DNA from: Clostridiales bacterium
Lineage (GTDB): Bacteria; Bacillota; Clostridia; Lachnospirales; Lachnospiraceae
Length of the DNA stretch: 64,000 nucleotides
Assembly: GCA_018376135.1 (NCBI GenBank)
Contig: JAHABX010000001.1
Coordinates: 110,808 to 174,807 of the forward strand
Reading direction: 5' to 3'
Shown here: positions 9,269 to 17,978 of the stretch, piece by piece
Position numbering within the stretch: the first letter of the stretch is position 1
Layout: each line of letters starts with the position of its first letter
Translations under genes and position numbers: made by a program
Notes under the pieces: generated by a model
What the model saw: the letters and a program-made list of their open reading frames with translations, nothing else
Told to the model about the DNA's origin: nothing
Database searches by the model: none

Positions 9269-10402
9269 TCAGACAGACTGAAGAAATTGTTCCACATAAA
9301 ACAGAGCCGCACCTATCGCAGGCGTATACTGCCCGTGTACGCCTACGAGAATCTGTTCTCTTTTTATCTCGAAGGGAGAAGAAGCATTGATATATTTCAG
9401 AAGGTATTCAATATCTTCTTCTGTAAAATATGGGGCTAAATATCCACTGATGATAATAGGAGCATCAATAATCATATTTAAATTTTTCATGGCATATGCC
9501 AAATGGTTCAGATAGTCTTCCCAGATTTGTTTCAGATGGGGAGACTTTTTTTCTCTCATCTGAGGAAAGAACTCCTTAATCGGCAGTCCGGCAGAATGTT
9601 CCAGGGAATTGGCGGAACAATAAGTTTCCAGACAACCGCGGTTTCCACAGTAGCAAAGCGGTCCGTCCGGGTTGATACACATATGTTCAAGCGTACCGCT
9701 GTGCATATACGTTCCCTGATGAATACAGCGATTGGTGATAACAGCTCCTCCAAGATTCCGGTTCAGCAGGAGGATAACCGCACTGTGAAGCTTCTGATGG
9801 TTCCACAGTTCCAGACAGGCAGCGGATTTCGAATCATGTTCTAAATGACAGGGATAAGGAAGATGTCTGGAAAAATCATGCAGACTCATGTCTGTATTAC
9901 CCATGATCTTTCCATAGGTTACCTTTGTATTATCAGGAGAAGTGATTCCCTGAGTGGCAATGGAAATACCAAGTATTTTGTCTGGTGCATATTGATTTTT
10001 TGAGATAAAGCTTTTAATTTCCCTGGTAACATACTCATAATAGGCGTCTGTATTCGAATAGGGAAATGGAATTGTAGATGTACAGACTGCGTTTCCGTAT
10101 AAGTCAATGGCAGTAAGATGGAACATATCTTTCAAAATACCTATGCCAATGGAAATTCTGAAATCAGAAACAATCTGAATTGCCTGTGCCTTTCGCCCTC
10201 CGGTAGAATCAAAATATCCCTTTCGCTCAATCAATCCATCTTCTTCTAATATGTTTAAATTCTGACTGACGGTAGATAACCCCATCTGTAAGCCCTGAAC
10301 GATCTGCAGTTTGGAAGAAGTCCTTTCTTCGTAAATATACTGATATACCTTAGATTTATTTATTTTTTTCAGGTTAATAGTCGTTAATCCTTTTTCGTTC
10401 AT
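9269..10402 (-). CDS. ROK-family transcriptional repressor (NagC/XylR type)
   Basis: A 377-residue ROK regulator. The N-terminus holds a winged-helix DNA-binding domain (NKSKVYQYIYEERTSSKLQIV-like, with the recognition region MGLSTVSQNLNILEEDGLI), and the rest is a sugar-kinase-like ROK fold. The zinc-binding motif CYCGNRGCLE typical of ROK repressors sits near residues 250-260. The gene is transcribed away from the polyol/sugar-acid operon starting at 10637, with about 230 nt between them, so it most likely represses that operon and is relieved by a sugar or sugar-acid ligand. It is the only - strand gene in the first 14.8 kb. Confidence 0.88.
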   Translation of the reverse strand: MNEKGLTTINLKKINKSKVYQYIYEERTSSKLQIVQGLQMGLSTVSQNLNILEEDGLIERKGYFDSTGGRKAQAIQIVSDFRISIGIGILKDMFHLTAIDLYGNAVCTSTIPFPYSNTDAYYEYVTREIKSFISKNQYAPDKILGISIATQGITSPDNTKVTYGKIMGNTDMSLHDFSRHLPYPCHLEHDSKSAACLELWNHQKLHSAVILLLNRNLGGAVITNRCIHQGTYMHSGTLEHMCINPDGPLCYCGNRGCLETYCSANSLEHSAGLPIKEFFPQMREKKSPHLKQIWEDYLNHLAYAMKNLNMIIDAPIIISGYLAPYFTEEDIEYLLKYINASSPFEIKREQILVGVHGQYTPAIGAALFYVEQFLQSV

Positions 10403-10458
10403 GATAAAGCTCCCATAAAAATTAAGAGTTTGTAATAAATTTAAGCGTCAGTATTATT

Positions 10459-10580
10459 TTAGTACAAAACAATACTAAATACAATAGCTGATGCATTTTG
10501 GTAATAATCAATAAAAATCGAAGTGTAAAATTATGATTATTGCCAATTGATTCTTGAAATATCAAGATATATACTATACT
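10459..10580 (+). promoter_or_regulatory. Promoter and candidate ROK operators of the dehydrogenase operon
   Basis: The AT-rich space between the divergent genes holds two clear dyads: TTAGTA (10459-10464) with TACTAA (10473-10478), and TCTTGA (10552-10557) with TCAAGA (10562-10567). The second overlaps a plausible -35 box just upstream of a TATACT -10 box at 10575-10580. Dyads overlapping the promoter suit binding by the adjacent ROK repressor. The assignment is by position and symmetry only. Confidence 0.5.
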
Positions 10581-10636
10581 TACAATTAAGTCTTAACATT
10601 AAGTATAAAACAAATAAAACAATCAGGAGGCGGAAC

Positions 10637-12259
10637 ATGAAATTAACAATCGAAGGGATCAAAAACTGTGCATTATGGGAAGAGGCAGGGATTAAACTTC
10701 CGGGGTATGATGTGGAGAAGATTTCAGCAAAGGCAAAGAAAGAACCTCAATGGGTACATTTCGGAATCGGAAATATTTTTCGTGTATTTATCGGCGGTAT
10801 TGCAGATGGATTATTGGAAAATGGAGATCTGGAAAAAGGAATTATCTGTGTAGAATCATTTGATTATGATGTGGTAGATAAAATTTATTCTCCTTTTGAC
10901 AATTTAGGACTCAGTGTACTTCTCCATGGAGACGGAACCAGAGAATATAAGGTACTGGCGTCTTTTGCGGAAGCAGTGAAAGCCTTATCCGCAGATCAGG
11001 AACAATGGAACAGATTAAAAGAAATCTTTTCTGCTCCGTCTTTACAGATGGTGTCATTTACCATTACAGAAAAAGGATACGCATTGCAGAAAGCAGACGG
11101 AACATGGTTTCCATTTGTGGAATCGGATATTCAAAATGGTCCGGAAAAATCAACAGGTGCAATGGCTGTTGTGACAGCAATGCTCTATGAAAGATATCGG
11201 GCTGGAAAATATCCATTGGCATTGGTATCTATGGATAACTGCTCACAAAACGGTGCAAAGCTCAGAGAGTCAGTCAGGACCATGGCAGAAGAGTGGAGGA
11301 AAGCAGGTTATGTAGATCAGGCTTTCGTGGATTATGTAAGCGACGAGGACGTAATTTCTTTTCCGTGGACTATGATCGATAAAATCACTCCAAGACCAGG
11401 TGAGCAGATTGCCAGAGACCTGGAAGAGTCAGGTGTGGAAAATATGCAGCCTGTGATAACAGGAAAAAGGACCTACATTGCACCATTTGTAAATGCGGAG
11501 AAGCCACAGTATCTTGTAATAGAAGATCACTTCCCCAATGGCCGTCCCGCACTGGAAAAAGGGTTTGGAGTCTATATGGCAGACCGCGAAACTGTAAATC
11601 TGTCAGAACGGATGAAAGTAACCGTTTGTTTGAATCCTGTACACTCGGCAGCCGGACCGTTAGGAGTTGCATTGGGCTATGATCTGTTTGCACACATGTT
11701 AAATACAGATGAGGATATGATGAAGATGGCACGTATGGTAGCATATGATGAAGGACTTCCTGTTGTAGCGGATCCTGGAATTCTTTCTCCGCAGGAATTT
11801 GTTGATGAACTGTTTCAGGACCGCTTTCCAAATGAATATTTAGGAGATACAAACCTCCGCCTTGCTGTGGATGTATCGCAGATGGTGGGAATTCGCTTTG
11901 GAGAAACGATCAAAGCATATGTGAAGAAATACGGTGATGCCTCCAGACTGACAGCAATTCCGCTTGGGATTGCCGGGTGGCTCAGATATATGCTTGCCGT
12001 AGATGATGCCGGAAATTCATATGAACTGGCACCGGATCCAATGAATGAAGAGATTACCGAACAATTAAAAGATATCGTCGTAGGAAAGCCGGAGACATTC
12101 AAAGAACAGTTAAAACCGATCTTGTCTAATGAACGTATTTTCTTTGTAGATATCTATACAACAGGGCTGGGAGAAAAGATTGAGACCATGTTCCGGGAAA
12201 TGCTGGAAGGTCCGGGAGCCATCAAAGCTGCAGTACATAAATATGTAGGAGGTAACTAA
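10637..12259 (+). CDS. Mannitol dehydrogenase/fructuronate reductase family oxidoreductase
   Basis: A 540-residue NAD(P)-dependent polyol/sugar-acid dehydrogenase of the long-chain MDR-independent mannitol dehydrogenase family (UxuB/MtlD/DalD type). The N-terminal Rossmann part includes WVHFGIGNIFRVFIGG, and the middle region has the family catalytic Lys segment in which SFPWTMIDKITPRP is recognisable (residues about 240-260). The C-terminal helical domain follows. The start was set at the ATG with an AGGAGG site 6 nt upstream, which removes 30 residues from the longest frame. The neighbours (GntP permease and PfkB kinase) suggest the route: uptake of a sugar acid or polyol, oxidation or reduction to a keto form, then phosphorylation. 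The actual substrate (mannonate/fructuronate, mannitol, arabitol) is not resolved. Confidence 0.85.
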   Translation: MKLTIEGIKNCALWEEAGIKLPGYDVEKISAKAKKEPQWVHFGIGNIFRVFIGGIADGLLENGDLEKGIICVESFDYDVVDKIYSPFDNLGLSVLLHGDGTREYKVLASFAEAVKALSADQEQWNRLKEIFSAPSLQMVSFTITEKGYALQKADGTWFPFVESDIQNGPEKSTGAMAVVTAMLYERYRAGKYPLALVSMDNCSQNGAKLRESVRTMAEEWRKAGYVDQAFVDYVSDEDVISFPWTMIDKITPRPGEQIARDLEESGVENMQPVITGKRTYIAPFVNAEKPQYLVIEDHFPNGRPALEKGFGVYMADRETVNLSERMKVTVCLNPVHSAAGPLGVALGYDLFAHMLNTDEDMMKMARMVAYDEGLPVVADPGILSPQEFVDELFQDRFPNEYLGDTNLRLAVDVSQMVGIRFGETIKAYVKKYGDASRLTAIPLGIAGWLRYMLAVDDAGNSYELAPDPMNEEITEQLKDIVVGKPETFKEQLKPILSNERIFFVDIYTTGLGEKIETMFREMLEGPGAIKAAVHKYVGGN

Positions 12260-12260
12260 A

Positions 12261-13619
12261 ATGACAGAACCGGTTTTTGCGGCAGACCCTGTAAGATTAC
12301 TGCTTGCCTCAGCGGCAGGAATTGCAGTGCTGCTTATATTCATCATAAAATTTAAGATTCATCCGATATTATCACTGTTGATCTCCGCATTATTGATCGG
12401 TCTCGGAGCTGGAATGCCGGTTCCGGAACTGGTAAATACCGTGGAAAAAGGCGCAGGAGAAACGCTGCAGGGAATCGTACTGCTCATTGGTCTTGGATCT
12501 TTATTTGGAGGAATTTTGGAAGTGTCCGGAGGCGCACAGTGTGTTGCCCAGACACTTGTCAGGAAATTCGGTGACAAAAAAGCCGGGATCGCTCTTGGAA
12601 TTACCGGATTAGTAGTTGGCACCACGGTATTTTTTGAAGCAGGTGTTGTTATATTAATTCCGCTGGCATTTGGGTTAGCAAAAAAAACAAAACGTTCTAC
12701 ACTTTTTTATGTGATCCCTCTTCTTGCGGGGCTGGCAAGCGGTTTTGCATTTATTCCGCCCTCCGCCGGATCTGTACTTGTAGCAAATATGCTGAATGTG
12801 GATCTTGGGATTATGATTGCCGTAGGAGTTCCGGTAGGAATGATTGCCTTAATTTTTGCGGGAATCTTATGGGCAGGCTTTATCGGAAACAAGATCGATA
12901 CCGGACTTCCATCTAATATTCAGGAGGTTGTGGAAGCAGAGGAGGCAGATCTTCCTGCATTTTCCACGGTGTTATGTATTATTTTAGTTCCGTTAATTTT
13001 AATTCTGTTAAGTACCGTTTCCGAATATATTTCCGGAATTGAAGCTGTACGTCCGGTCTTGAAGTTCCTTGGCACACCGTTTGTCGCACTGATCATTGCA
13101 GTATTGACCGCAATGTATTTTCTGGGGAAAAAACAGGGATATAATGGAGACCAGTTAAAGAAAGTATTAGACCGGTCTCTGCGGCCAACCGGACAGATCC
13201 TTCTTGTAATTACGGGCGGCGGCATTATCCGCTGGGTATTACAGGATTGTGGTATGGGCAATATTATCGGACCGGTATTGGAAAAGAGTGGTCTTCCGCT
13301 GGTTATCGTTGCTTTTCTGATTGCAGCATTGATCCGTGCATCCGTAGGCGCAGCTGTTGTGGCAATGACTATGGCGGCAGGTATTATGGCGGCTATGCCC
13401 GGTGTGGCAGAATTGTCTCCCGTGCATCTTGCAGCAATGGTGTGTGCAATCAATGGAGGTGCCACTGCATTCAGTCATGTAAATGATTCCGGATTCTGGC
13501 TGGTAAATTCATTACTGGAAATTGATGAGAAGACAACTTTAAAATCCTGGACAATGATGGAAACCATCATCGGTATTACAGGTCTGATCTGTGCAGCTGC
13601 GATTACTTTATTTATATAA
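12261..13619 (+). CDS. GntP-family gluconate-type permease
   Basis: A 452-residue membrane protein with about 12 hydrophobic helices and the GntP family hallmarks: an N-terminal pair of helices, GLGSLFGGILEVSGGAQ, FVIPPSAG-like stretch FAFIPPSAGSVLVANML, and a C-terminal GATAFSHVNDSGFWLVN segment. GntP members import gluconate and related sugar acids with protons. It starts one base after the dehydrogenase stop codon, with the ribosome binding site GGAGG inside the upstream gene end, so translation is coupled. Confidence 0.9.
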   Translation: MTEPVFAADPVRLLLASAAGIAVLLIFIIKFKIHPILSLLISALLIGLGAGMPVPELVNTVEKGAGETLQGIVLLIGLGSLFGGILEVSGGAQCVAQTLVRKFGDKKAGIALGITGLVVGTTVFFEAGVVILIPLAFGLAKKTKRSTLFYVIPLLAGLASGFAFIPPSAGSVLVANMLNVDLGIMIAVGVPVGMIALIFAGILWAGFIGNKIDTGLPSNIQEVVEAEEADLPAFSTVLCIILVPLILILLSTVSEYISGIEAVRPVLKFLGTPFVALIIAVLTAMYFLGKKQGYNGDQLKKVLDRSLRPTGQILLVITGGGIIRWVLQDCGMGNIIGPVLEKSGLPLVIVAFLIAALIRASVGAAVVAMTMAAGIMAAMPGVAELSPVHLAAMVCAINGGATAFSHVNDSGFWLVNSLLEIDEKTTLKSWTMMETIIGITGLICAAAITLFI

Positions 13620-13630
13620 GGAGAGATAGG

Positions 13631-14869
13631 ATGACTGTAAAGGTAGTTTTAGAAACAATGCAGAAAGCCAGAAAACTGGTAAGCATTGTAGAAGCAATTC
13701 CGTATGATGCGGAATTGTGCAGTGGTCGGTATACTGTAAATGCAAAATCTATGCTGGGAGTGCTGAGCCTGCCCGACTTTGAAACAGGAGAATTACATAT
13801 CCACACAGATAATGAAACGGACTGTGAAGAAATATTATTTAAATTATTAGAAGAAAATCTTATTGCCGAAGCCGAGGATTCCGTAAAAAAATCTCTGTAT
13901 GATATCACTGTGTTTGGAGAGATTTTAATTGATTTTACTTCAGAGGGATATAATGAAAACGGACAGATGATATATGCCGGAAATCCGGGAGGAGCTCCCG
14001 CAAATGTGGCAGTTTCGGCAGGAAAACTCGGTGCCGCTGCAGCCTTCCTGGGAAAAGCTGGTAAGGATATGCACGGAGAATTTCTCCGCTCTGTATTAGA
14101 AAAAGAAAAGGTGGAGACCAGAGGACTGATTTTAGATGAAAAGTATTTCACAACGCTTGCTTTTGTTAAAATCAATGAAAAAGGAGAACGAACCTTTTCT
14201 TTTTCAAGAAAACCCGGTGCAGATACTAAAATTCAAAAAGAGGAATTAGATGTTGATATTCTGGATCATACAAATATTTTTCATGTTGGTTCCCTGTCAT
14301 TGACGGATCAGCCTGCAAGAGATACTACATTTTATGCGGTAAAAAGAGCCAAAAGTAAAGGAAGTATTATCTCTTACGATCCTAATTATCGCGCACCACT
14401 ATGGAAAGATGAAGAAGAGGCAAAAAAACAGATGCAAAGCCTGATCCCTTATGTCGATATTATGAAATTATCAGAAGAAGAGACGGAGCTTTTAACAGGA
14501 TATCAGGATGTAGAGAAGGCTGCGGCCAGATTATATGAGCAGGGTGTTAAGATTGTTTCGGTGACACTGGGTAATAAAGGAGCGTACATTTACAGCAAAA
14601 ACGGAGGCTGCACAGTTCAGGGCTTTGAAGCGGAGCACGTGGAAGATACAAATGGCGCCGGAGACTCCTTCTGGGGAGGATTTCTATACCAGATCAGTCA
14701 TTCAGAGAAGATGCCTGAGGAACTGACGAAAGAAGAATTAACAAAATTTGCAGAATTTGGAAATGCAGCAGCCAGTATTTGTGTTGAGAAAAAAGGAGCA
14801 ATCCCAGCTATGCCGGATTTCGCACAGGTAGAAGAAAGGATCGGAAAAGGAAGAAAACCAGATAGATAG
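13631..14869 (+). CDS. PfkB-family sugar kinase with N-terminal HPr/Crh-like domain
   Basis: A 412-residue two-domain protein. Residues 1 to about 80 resemble HPr: VNAKSMLGVLSL (36-47) matches the region around the regulatory Ser46 of HPr, giving Ser40 here, and GELHIHTDNETDCEEILFKLL follows the HPr C-terminal half. There is no histidine before residue 56, so the PTS phosphotransfer His15 is absent, as in Bacillus Crh. Residues about 90-405 are a PfkB kinase: the substrate motif NPGGAPANVAVSAGKLG and the ATP/anion-hole motif DTNGAGDSFWGGF with the catalytic Asp. The fructokinase-like motif suggests a ketose or keto-acid substrate. It is the third gene of the ROK-controlled operon with an AAGGAGAG ribosome binding site. 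The fused domain is likely a regulatory module; that is inference. Confidence 0.85.
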   Translation: MTVKVVLETMQKARKLVSIVEAIPYDAELCSGRYTVNAKSMLGVLSLPDFETGELHIHTDNETDCEEILFKLLEENLIAEAEDSVKKSLYDITVFGEILIDFTSEGYNENGQMIYAGNPGGAPANVAVSAGKLGAAAAFLGKAGKDMHGEFLRSVLEKEKVETRGLILDEKYFTTLAFVKINEKGERTFSFSRKPGADTKIQKEELDVDILDHTNIFHVGSLSLTDQPARDTTFYAVKRAKSKGSIISYDPNYRAPLWKDEEEAKKQMQSLIPYVDIMKLSEEETELLTGYQDVEKAAARLYEQGVKIVSVTLGNKGAYIYSKNGGCTVQGFEAEHVEDTNGAGDSFWGGFLYQISHSEKMPEELTKEELTKFAEFGNAAASICVEKKGAIPAMPDFAQVEERIGKGRKPDR

Positions 14870-14879
14870 AATTTTCCAC

Positions 14880-15932
14880 TTACCGCTCCCCCTTCTCCCG
14901 TAACTGCACCACATTGGCAGCACTGCGTTTTCGTTCCTCCTTCATTGCTGCGTAGTGCTTTCGTGTGGTGTTGACATTTTTGTGTCCAAGAACATCCGCC
15001 ACCAGATAAATATCCCCTGTCTCCTGATAGAGAGCCGTTCCATAGGTACTGCGCAGTTTGTGGGGAGTAATTTTCTTAGCAGTAGCAGTAGAAGCATATT
15101 TTTTGACCAGACGCTCCACGGAACGAACCGTGATACGTGTATTGTTCTGGGAGATAAAGAGTGCATTTTCATGTCCCTGTGCCGGTTCCATAGTAAGTCG
15201 TTCATCCAGATAATTCCGAAGCATTTCCTCCGTTTCTTCTCCGAAGTACACCATGTCTTCGCCGCCTCCTTTTCGAATCACACGCATAGCTCCATTGTCA
15301 AAATCCAGATCCTGAAGATCCAGACCAACAAGCTCCGTAACACGAACGCCTGTTCCGAGAAGTGTAACGACGATTGCAAGATCCCGGAGCCTGTTTTTTT
15401 CGTGCCAAATTTTCTGGTGTTTGGATAATTTTGCACCAGATTCAATATTGTCAATAAGCTGAGCAACCTCGTTGGGATCCAGCCGGATAATATTTTTTTC
15501 TTTAATTCTCGGCACATCCACTACAGATGGGGCATTCTTTTGTATCATTTCCTTTTTATGAAAATAGCCAAAGAACGTATTCAAAGTTGCCAGCTTCCGG
15601 GCTTTTCCCTCCTCGTGGTTAATGAAGAGCTGACCATCCTTTTCGTAATAGGTCAAAAAAGACATATATTCCTCAATATCCACCGGCTGGATATGATCCA
15701 GGACAGAGATTGGAAGAGTACGAATATCCTTATCCCGAAAATAAGGATTCTGTGTCTTCAAAAAGTAAAAGAAGGTACTCAGATCATAGGCATAGTTCCT
15801 TCTTGTATTTGTTGCCTTTTTGATCTCCATGGCACGGAAAAAATCTGACGCAAAGGCAGGCAGCTCCTTCATAAGCTCTCTGATTTTTTCTACATTCTTT
15901 TTATCCATTTGTTCGTGGTAGGTGAGTGGCAT
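14880..15932 (-). CDS. XerS-like tyrosine recombinase
   Basis: A 350-residue tyrosine recombinase. The N-terminal core-binding SAM-like domain spans about residues 15-130 and has a XerS-like layout (ELPAFASDFFRA, then TRRNYAYDLSTFFYFL and TLPISVLDHIQPVDIEEYM). The C-terminal catalytic domain shows all active-site residues: Arg197 in GTGVRVTEL, Lys221 in RKGGG, His291 and Arg294 in HKLR, His317 in LGHKN and Tyr327 in RKHY. The ATG start has an AAAGGAA site 9 nt upstream; a TTG codon two residues earlier is too close to that site. The length and N-terminal pattern fit the single-recombinase XerS family better than XerC/XerD (about 300 residues). A dif-like dyad lies 68 bp upstream. A phage integrase is less likely: no excisionase or phage genes are near. 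Confidence 0.8.
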   Translation of the reverse strand: MPLTYHEQMDKKNVEKIRELMKELPAFASDFFRAMEIKKATNTRRNYAYDLSTFFYFLKTQNPYFRDKDIRTLPISVLDHIQPVDIEEYMSFLTYYEKDGQLFINHEEGKARKLATLNTFFGYFHKKEMIQKNAPSVVDVPRIKEKNIIRLDPNEVAQLIDNIESGAKLSKHQKIWHEKNRLRDLAIVVTLLGTGVRVTELVGLDLQDLDFDNGAMRVIRKGGGEDMVYFGEETEEMLRNYLDERLTMEPAQGHENALFISQNNTRITVRSVERLVKKYASTATAKKITPHKLRSTYGTALYQETGDIYLVADVLGHKNVNTTRKHYAAMKEERKRSAANVVQLREKGER

Positions 15933-15998
15933 AGACAAAAATTCCTTTCATTTCATTTTCATACAAATAATATCTTACATTTTTTATTTTGACTATAT

Positions 15999-16028
15999 CG
16001 CGTCGTAAAACTGCGATTTTGCGACGCG
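15999..16028. other. dif-like recombination site candidate
   Basis: A compact dyad with the geometry of a Xer recombination core: an 11-nt left arm GCGTCGTAAAA (16000-16010), a 6-nt asymmetric centre CTGCGA (16011-16016), and an 11-nt right arm TTTTGCGACGC (16017-16027). The arms are complementary at 10 of 11 positions (the exception is T16006/G16021), and one more C/G pair extends them outside. There is no T-run, so it is not a terminator. It lies between the divergent recombinase and ATPase genes, and gene orientation converges here. An operator for the divergent promoters is the main alternative. Confidence 0.55.
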
Positions 16029-16139
16029 TTAGATATTTGTAGTATACTACTGTTTTTCCTTCATTACAAGATGTTTTTTTATCGAACGGATTATGTTATA
16101 CTATATACTAATACTATTCTAATGAGGTGAACTACAGCT

Positions 16140-17894
16140 ATGAAATCATCAAATGACCTGCGGACTCTTTTACGTTCTATTGATCATAAAGGTTATCCGG
16201 CTTATAAATCCCTTGCCGGAAGTTATCAGTTTGGAGGCTTTCAATTATTTATTGATCATGTTCAGGGTGATCCCTTTGCATCTCCATCCAGTCTTCATGT
16301 GGAAGTTCTGCACAAGGATGCCAGATTTCCTGAAGCATATTATCAAAGAAACTGCCCCCGGATTGCCCTTCAGGATTACCTGACCAGACGGCTTGCTTCC
16401 CAGTTCGAAGATTTTAACTTTAAAGCAAAGGGGTCAGGAAAAAGCGGACTTATATCTATCTCCAGATGCGGTCAGGAGGTCCTGGAACGAAGTGCATGTC
16501 AGATTACAAAGGACAGACTGATCTCCCGCTTTCACGTGGGATTTCCTGCATTTGGACGGACGATCAATGCCGGAGAACTGGAAAAGATCCTGTTCGATTT
16601 TCTTCCCCGCTGCGTAGAGAACAGTCTCTTCTACCGCCGACTGGACAGTAAAAAGGTGGAGGAGGCTGTCTTTCTTGCAGAGGATCAAGAAGCCGTCCGG
16701 GCTATCCTGCGAGGAGAACACTTGTGCGCATTTGTAGCAAACGGTTCTGTTCTTCCCCGAAAAAGCGGTGTATCCGATCTTCCGATGAAGGACAGTGTTC
16801 CCTTCTGCTCTCCTGCTTCTATGGAGCGTACCTTTACGCTCCCCCATCGCGGAGAGATTCAGGGTATGGCAATTCCTGAGGGGATCACTCTGATCGTAGG
16901 AGGTGGATATCACGGAAAGTCCACGCTTCTGGAGGCGCTGCAGACAGGTGTATATAATCACATCGCCGGAGACGGCAGAGAATTTGTGCTTACTGAGGAT
17001 TCAGCAGTAAAGCTGCGTGCAGAGGATGGACGTTCTGTCCGCAATGTGGATGTCTCCCTCTTTATCAATGATCTGCCAAACCGAAAGGATACCTCTTCCT
17101 TCTCTACTCCGGATGCCAGCGGAAGCACTTCTCAGGCAGCCGGGGTGATTGAAAATATAGAAGCAGGTTCCCGACTGTTTCTGATCGATGAGGATACCTC
17201 TGCCACGAACTTTATGCTCCGGGACGATTTTATGCAGCAGGTCATCAGCAGAGACAAGGAACCGATCACACCTTTCCTGGAACGTGCCAGAGATCTGTAT
17301 GAGCAGGCTGGTATTTCCACAATCTTAGTCGCCGGAAGTTCCGGTGCATTCTTCTTCATTGCAGATAAGATCATTCAGATGGACAACTATCGTCCGGTGG
17401 ATATTACGGAACAGGTAAAAGTATTATGTAAGGAACATACGGCTCCAAGGATTAAAGCTCCTGACTTTTCCATTCCCGATTTCAAGAGGGTCTATCCAGC
17501 TGCACATACTTCACGTCAAAGTGAGTCTGGAAGGCGGGAAGGACAGCCAGGACGGCGTGGAAATAATCGTCACGGAGGAGATAACCGTTATGAGCACAAG
17601 AAGATCAAGACCTATGGACGAGACTCCTTCTCTCTGGATAAAGAAACGGTGGATCTGCGTTATATCGAACAGCTTGCAGATTCAGAGCAGACGAATGCAC
17701 TTGCTCACCTTCTTCGATACGGACTGGAACAGATCATTGATGGCAGAAAAACAGTTCGTCAAACTGTACAGATGCTTTCCGATACACTGGATCAAAAGGG
17801 CTGGGAACCATTCTGCAGCTCCTATGTTCCCTGCGGACTTGCCAAACCAAGGAAACAGGAAATATCCGCCTGTCTGAATCGATTCCGCGGCTGA
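16140..17894 (+). CDS. Predicted ABC-class ATPase (COG3044-like)
   Basis: A 584-residue protein matching the 'predicted ATPase of the ABC class' family. A long N-terminal domain (about 240 residues) precedes the Walker A motif GGGYHGKSTLLEAL near residues 253-265; Walker B-like LFLIDEDTSATN lies near 348. A basic, glycine-rich stretch (RREGQPGRRGNNRHGGDNR) near residues 466-484 resembles an RGG-type nucleic-acid-binding tail, followed by a helical C-terminal part. No membrane segments. The cellular role of this family is not established to my knowledge. The gene is divergent from the XerS-like recombinase across the dif-like site and has a GAGGTGA ribosome binding site. Confidence 0.8.
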   Translation: MKSSNDLRTLLRSIDHKGYPAYKSLAGSYQFGGFQLFIDHVQGDPFASPSSLHVEVLHKDARFPEAYYQRNCPRIALQDYLTRRLASQFEDFNFKAKGSGKSGLISISRCGQEVLERSACQITKDRLISRFHVGFPAFGRTINAGELEKILFDFLPRCVENSLFYRRLDSKKVEEAVFLAEDQEAVRAILRGEHLCAFVANGSVLPRKSGVSDLPMKDSVPFCSPASMERTFTLPHRGEIQGMAIPEGITLIVGGGYHGKSTLLEALQTGVYNHIAGDGREFVLTEDSAVKLRAEDGRSVRNVDVSLFINDLPNRKDTSSFSTPDASGSTSQAAGVIENIEAGSRLFLIDEDTSATNFMLRDDFMQQVISRDKEPITPFLERARDLYEQAGISTILVAGSSGAFFFIADKIIQMDNYRPVDITEQVKVLCKEHTAPRIKAPDFSIPDFKRVYPAAHTSRQSESGRREGQPGRRGNNRHGGDNRYEHKKIKTYGRDSFSLDKETVDLRYIEQLADSEQTNALAHLLRYGLEQIIDGRKTVRQTVQMLSDTLDQKGWEPFCSSYVPCGLAKPRKQEISACLNRFRG

Positions 17895-17921
17895 CAGTAG
17901 CTGAATTACTCTCTTTTAAAC

Positions 17922-17962
17922 TATAACAGGCTGGTTTCTGAATCCGAAACCAAGCCTGTTAT
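17922..17962. terminator. Bidirectional hairpin between convergent genes
   Basis: TATAACAGGCTGGTTTC (17922-17938) pairs with GAAACCAAGCCTGTTATA (17945-17962) with one bulged base and a 7-nt loop. It lies between the convergent ATPase and OmpA-domain genes. The T-runs are weak on both strands. Confidence 0.6.
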
Positions 17963-17978
17963 AATATATCCTCATATT

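Noticed and set aside
14880..15932. Phage integrase of a prophage or integrative element
   Set aside because: No excisionase, phage or conjugation genes within many kilobases, and the N-terminal layout is XerS-like.
15999..16028. The dyad as an intrinsic terminator
   Set aside because: There is no T-run on either strand, and both flanking genes are transcribed away from it, so no transcript ends here.
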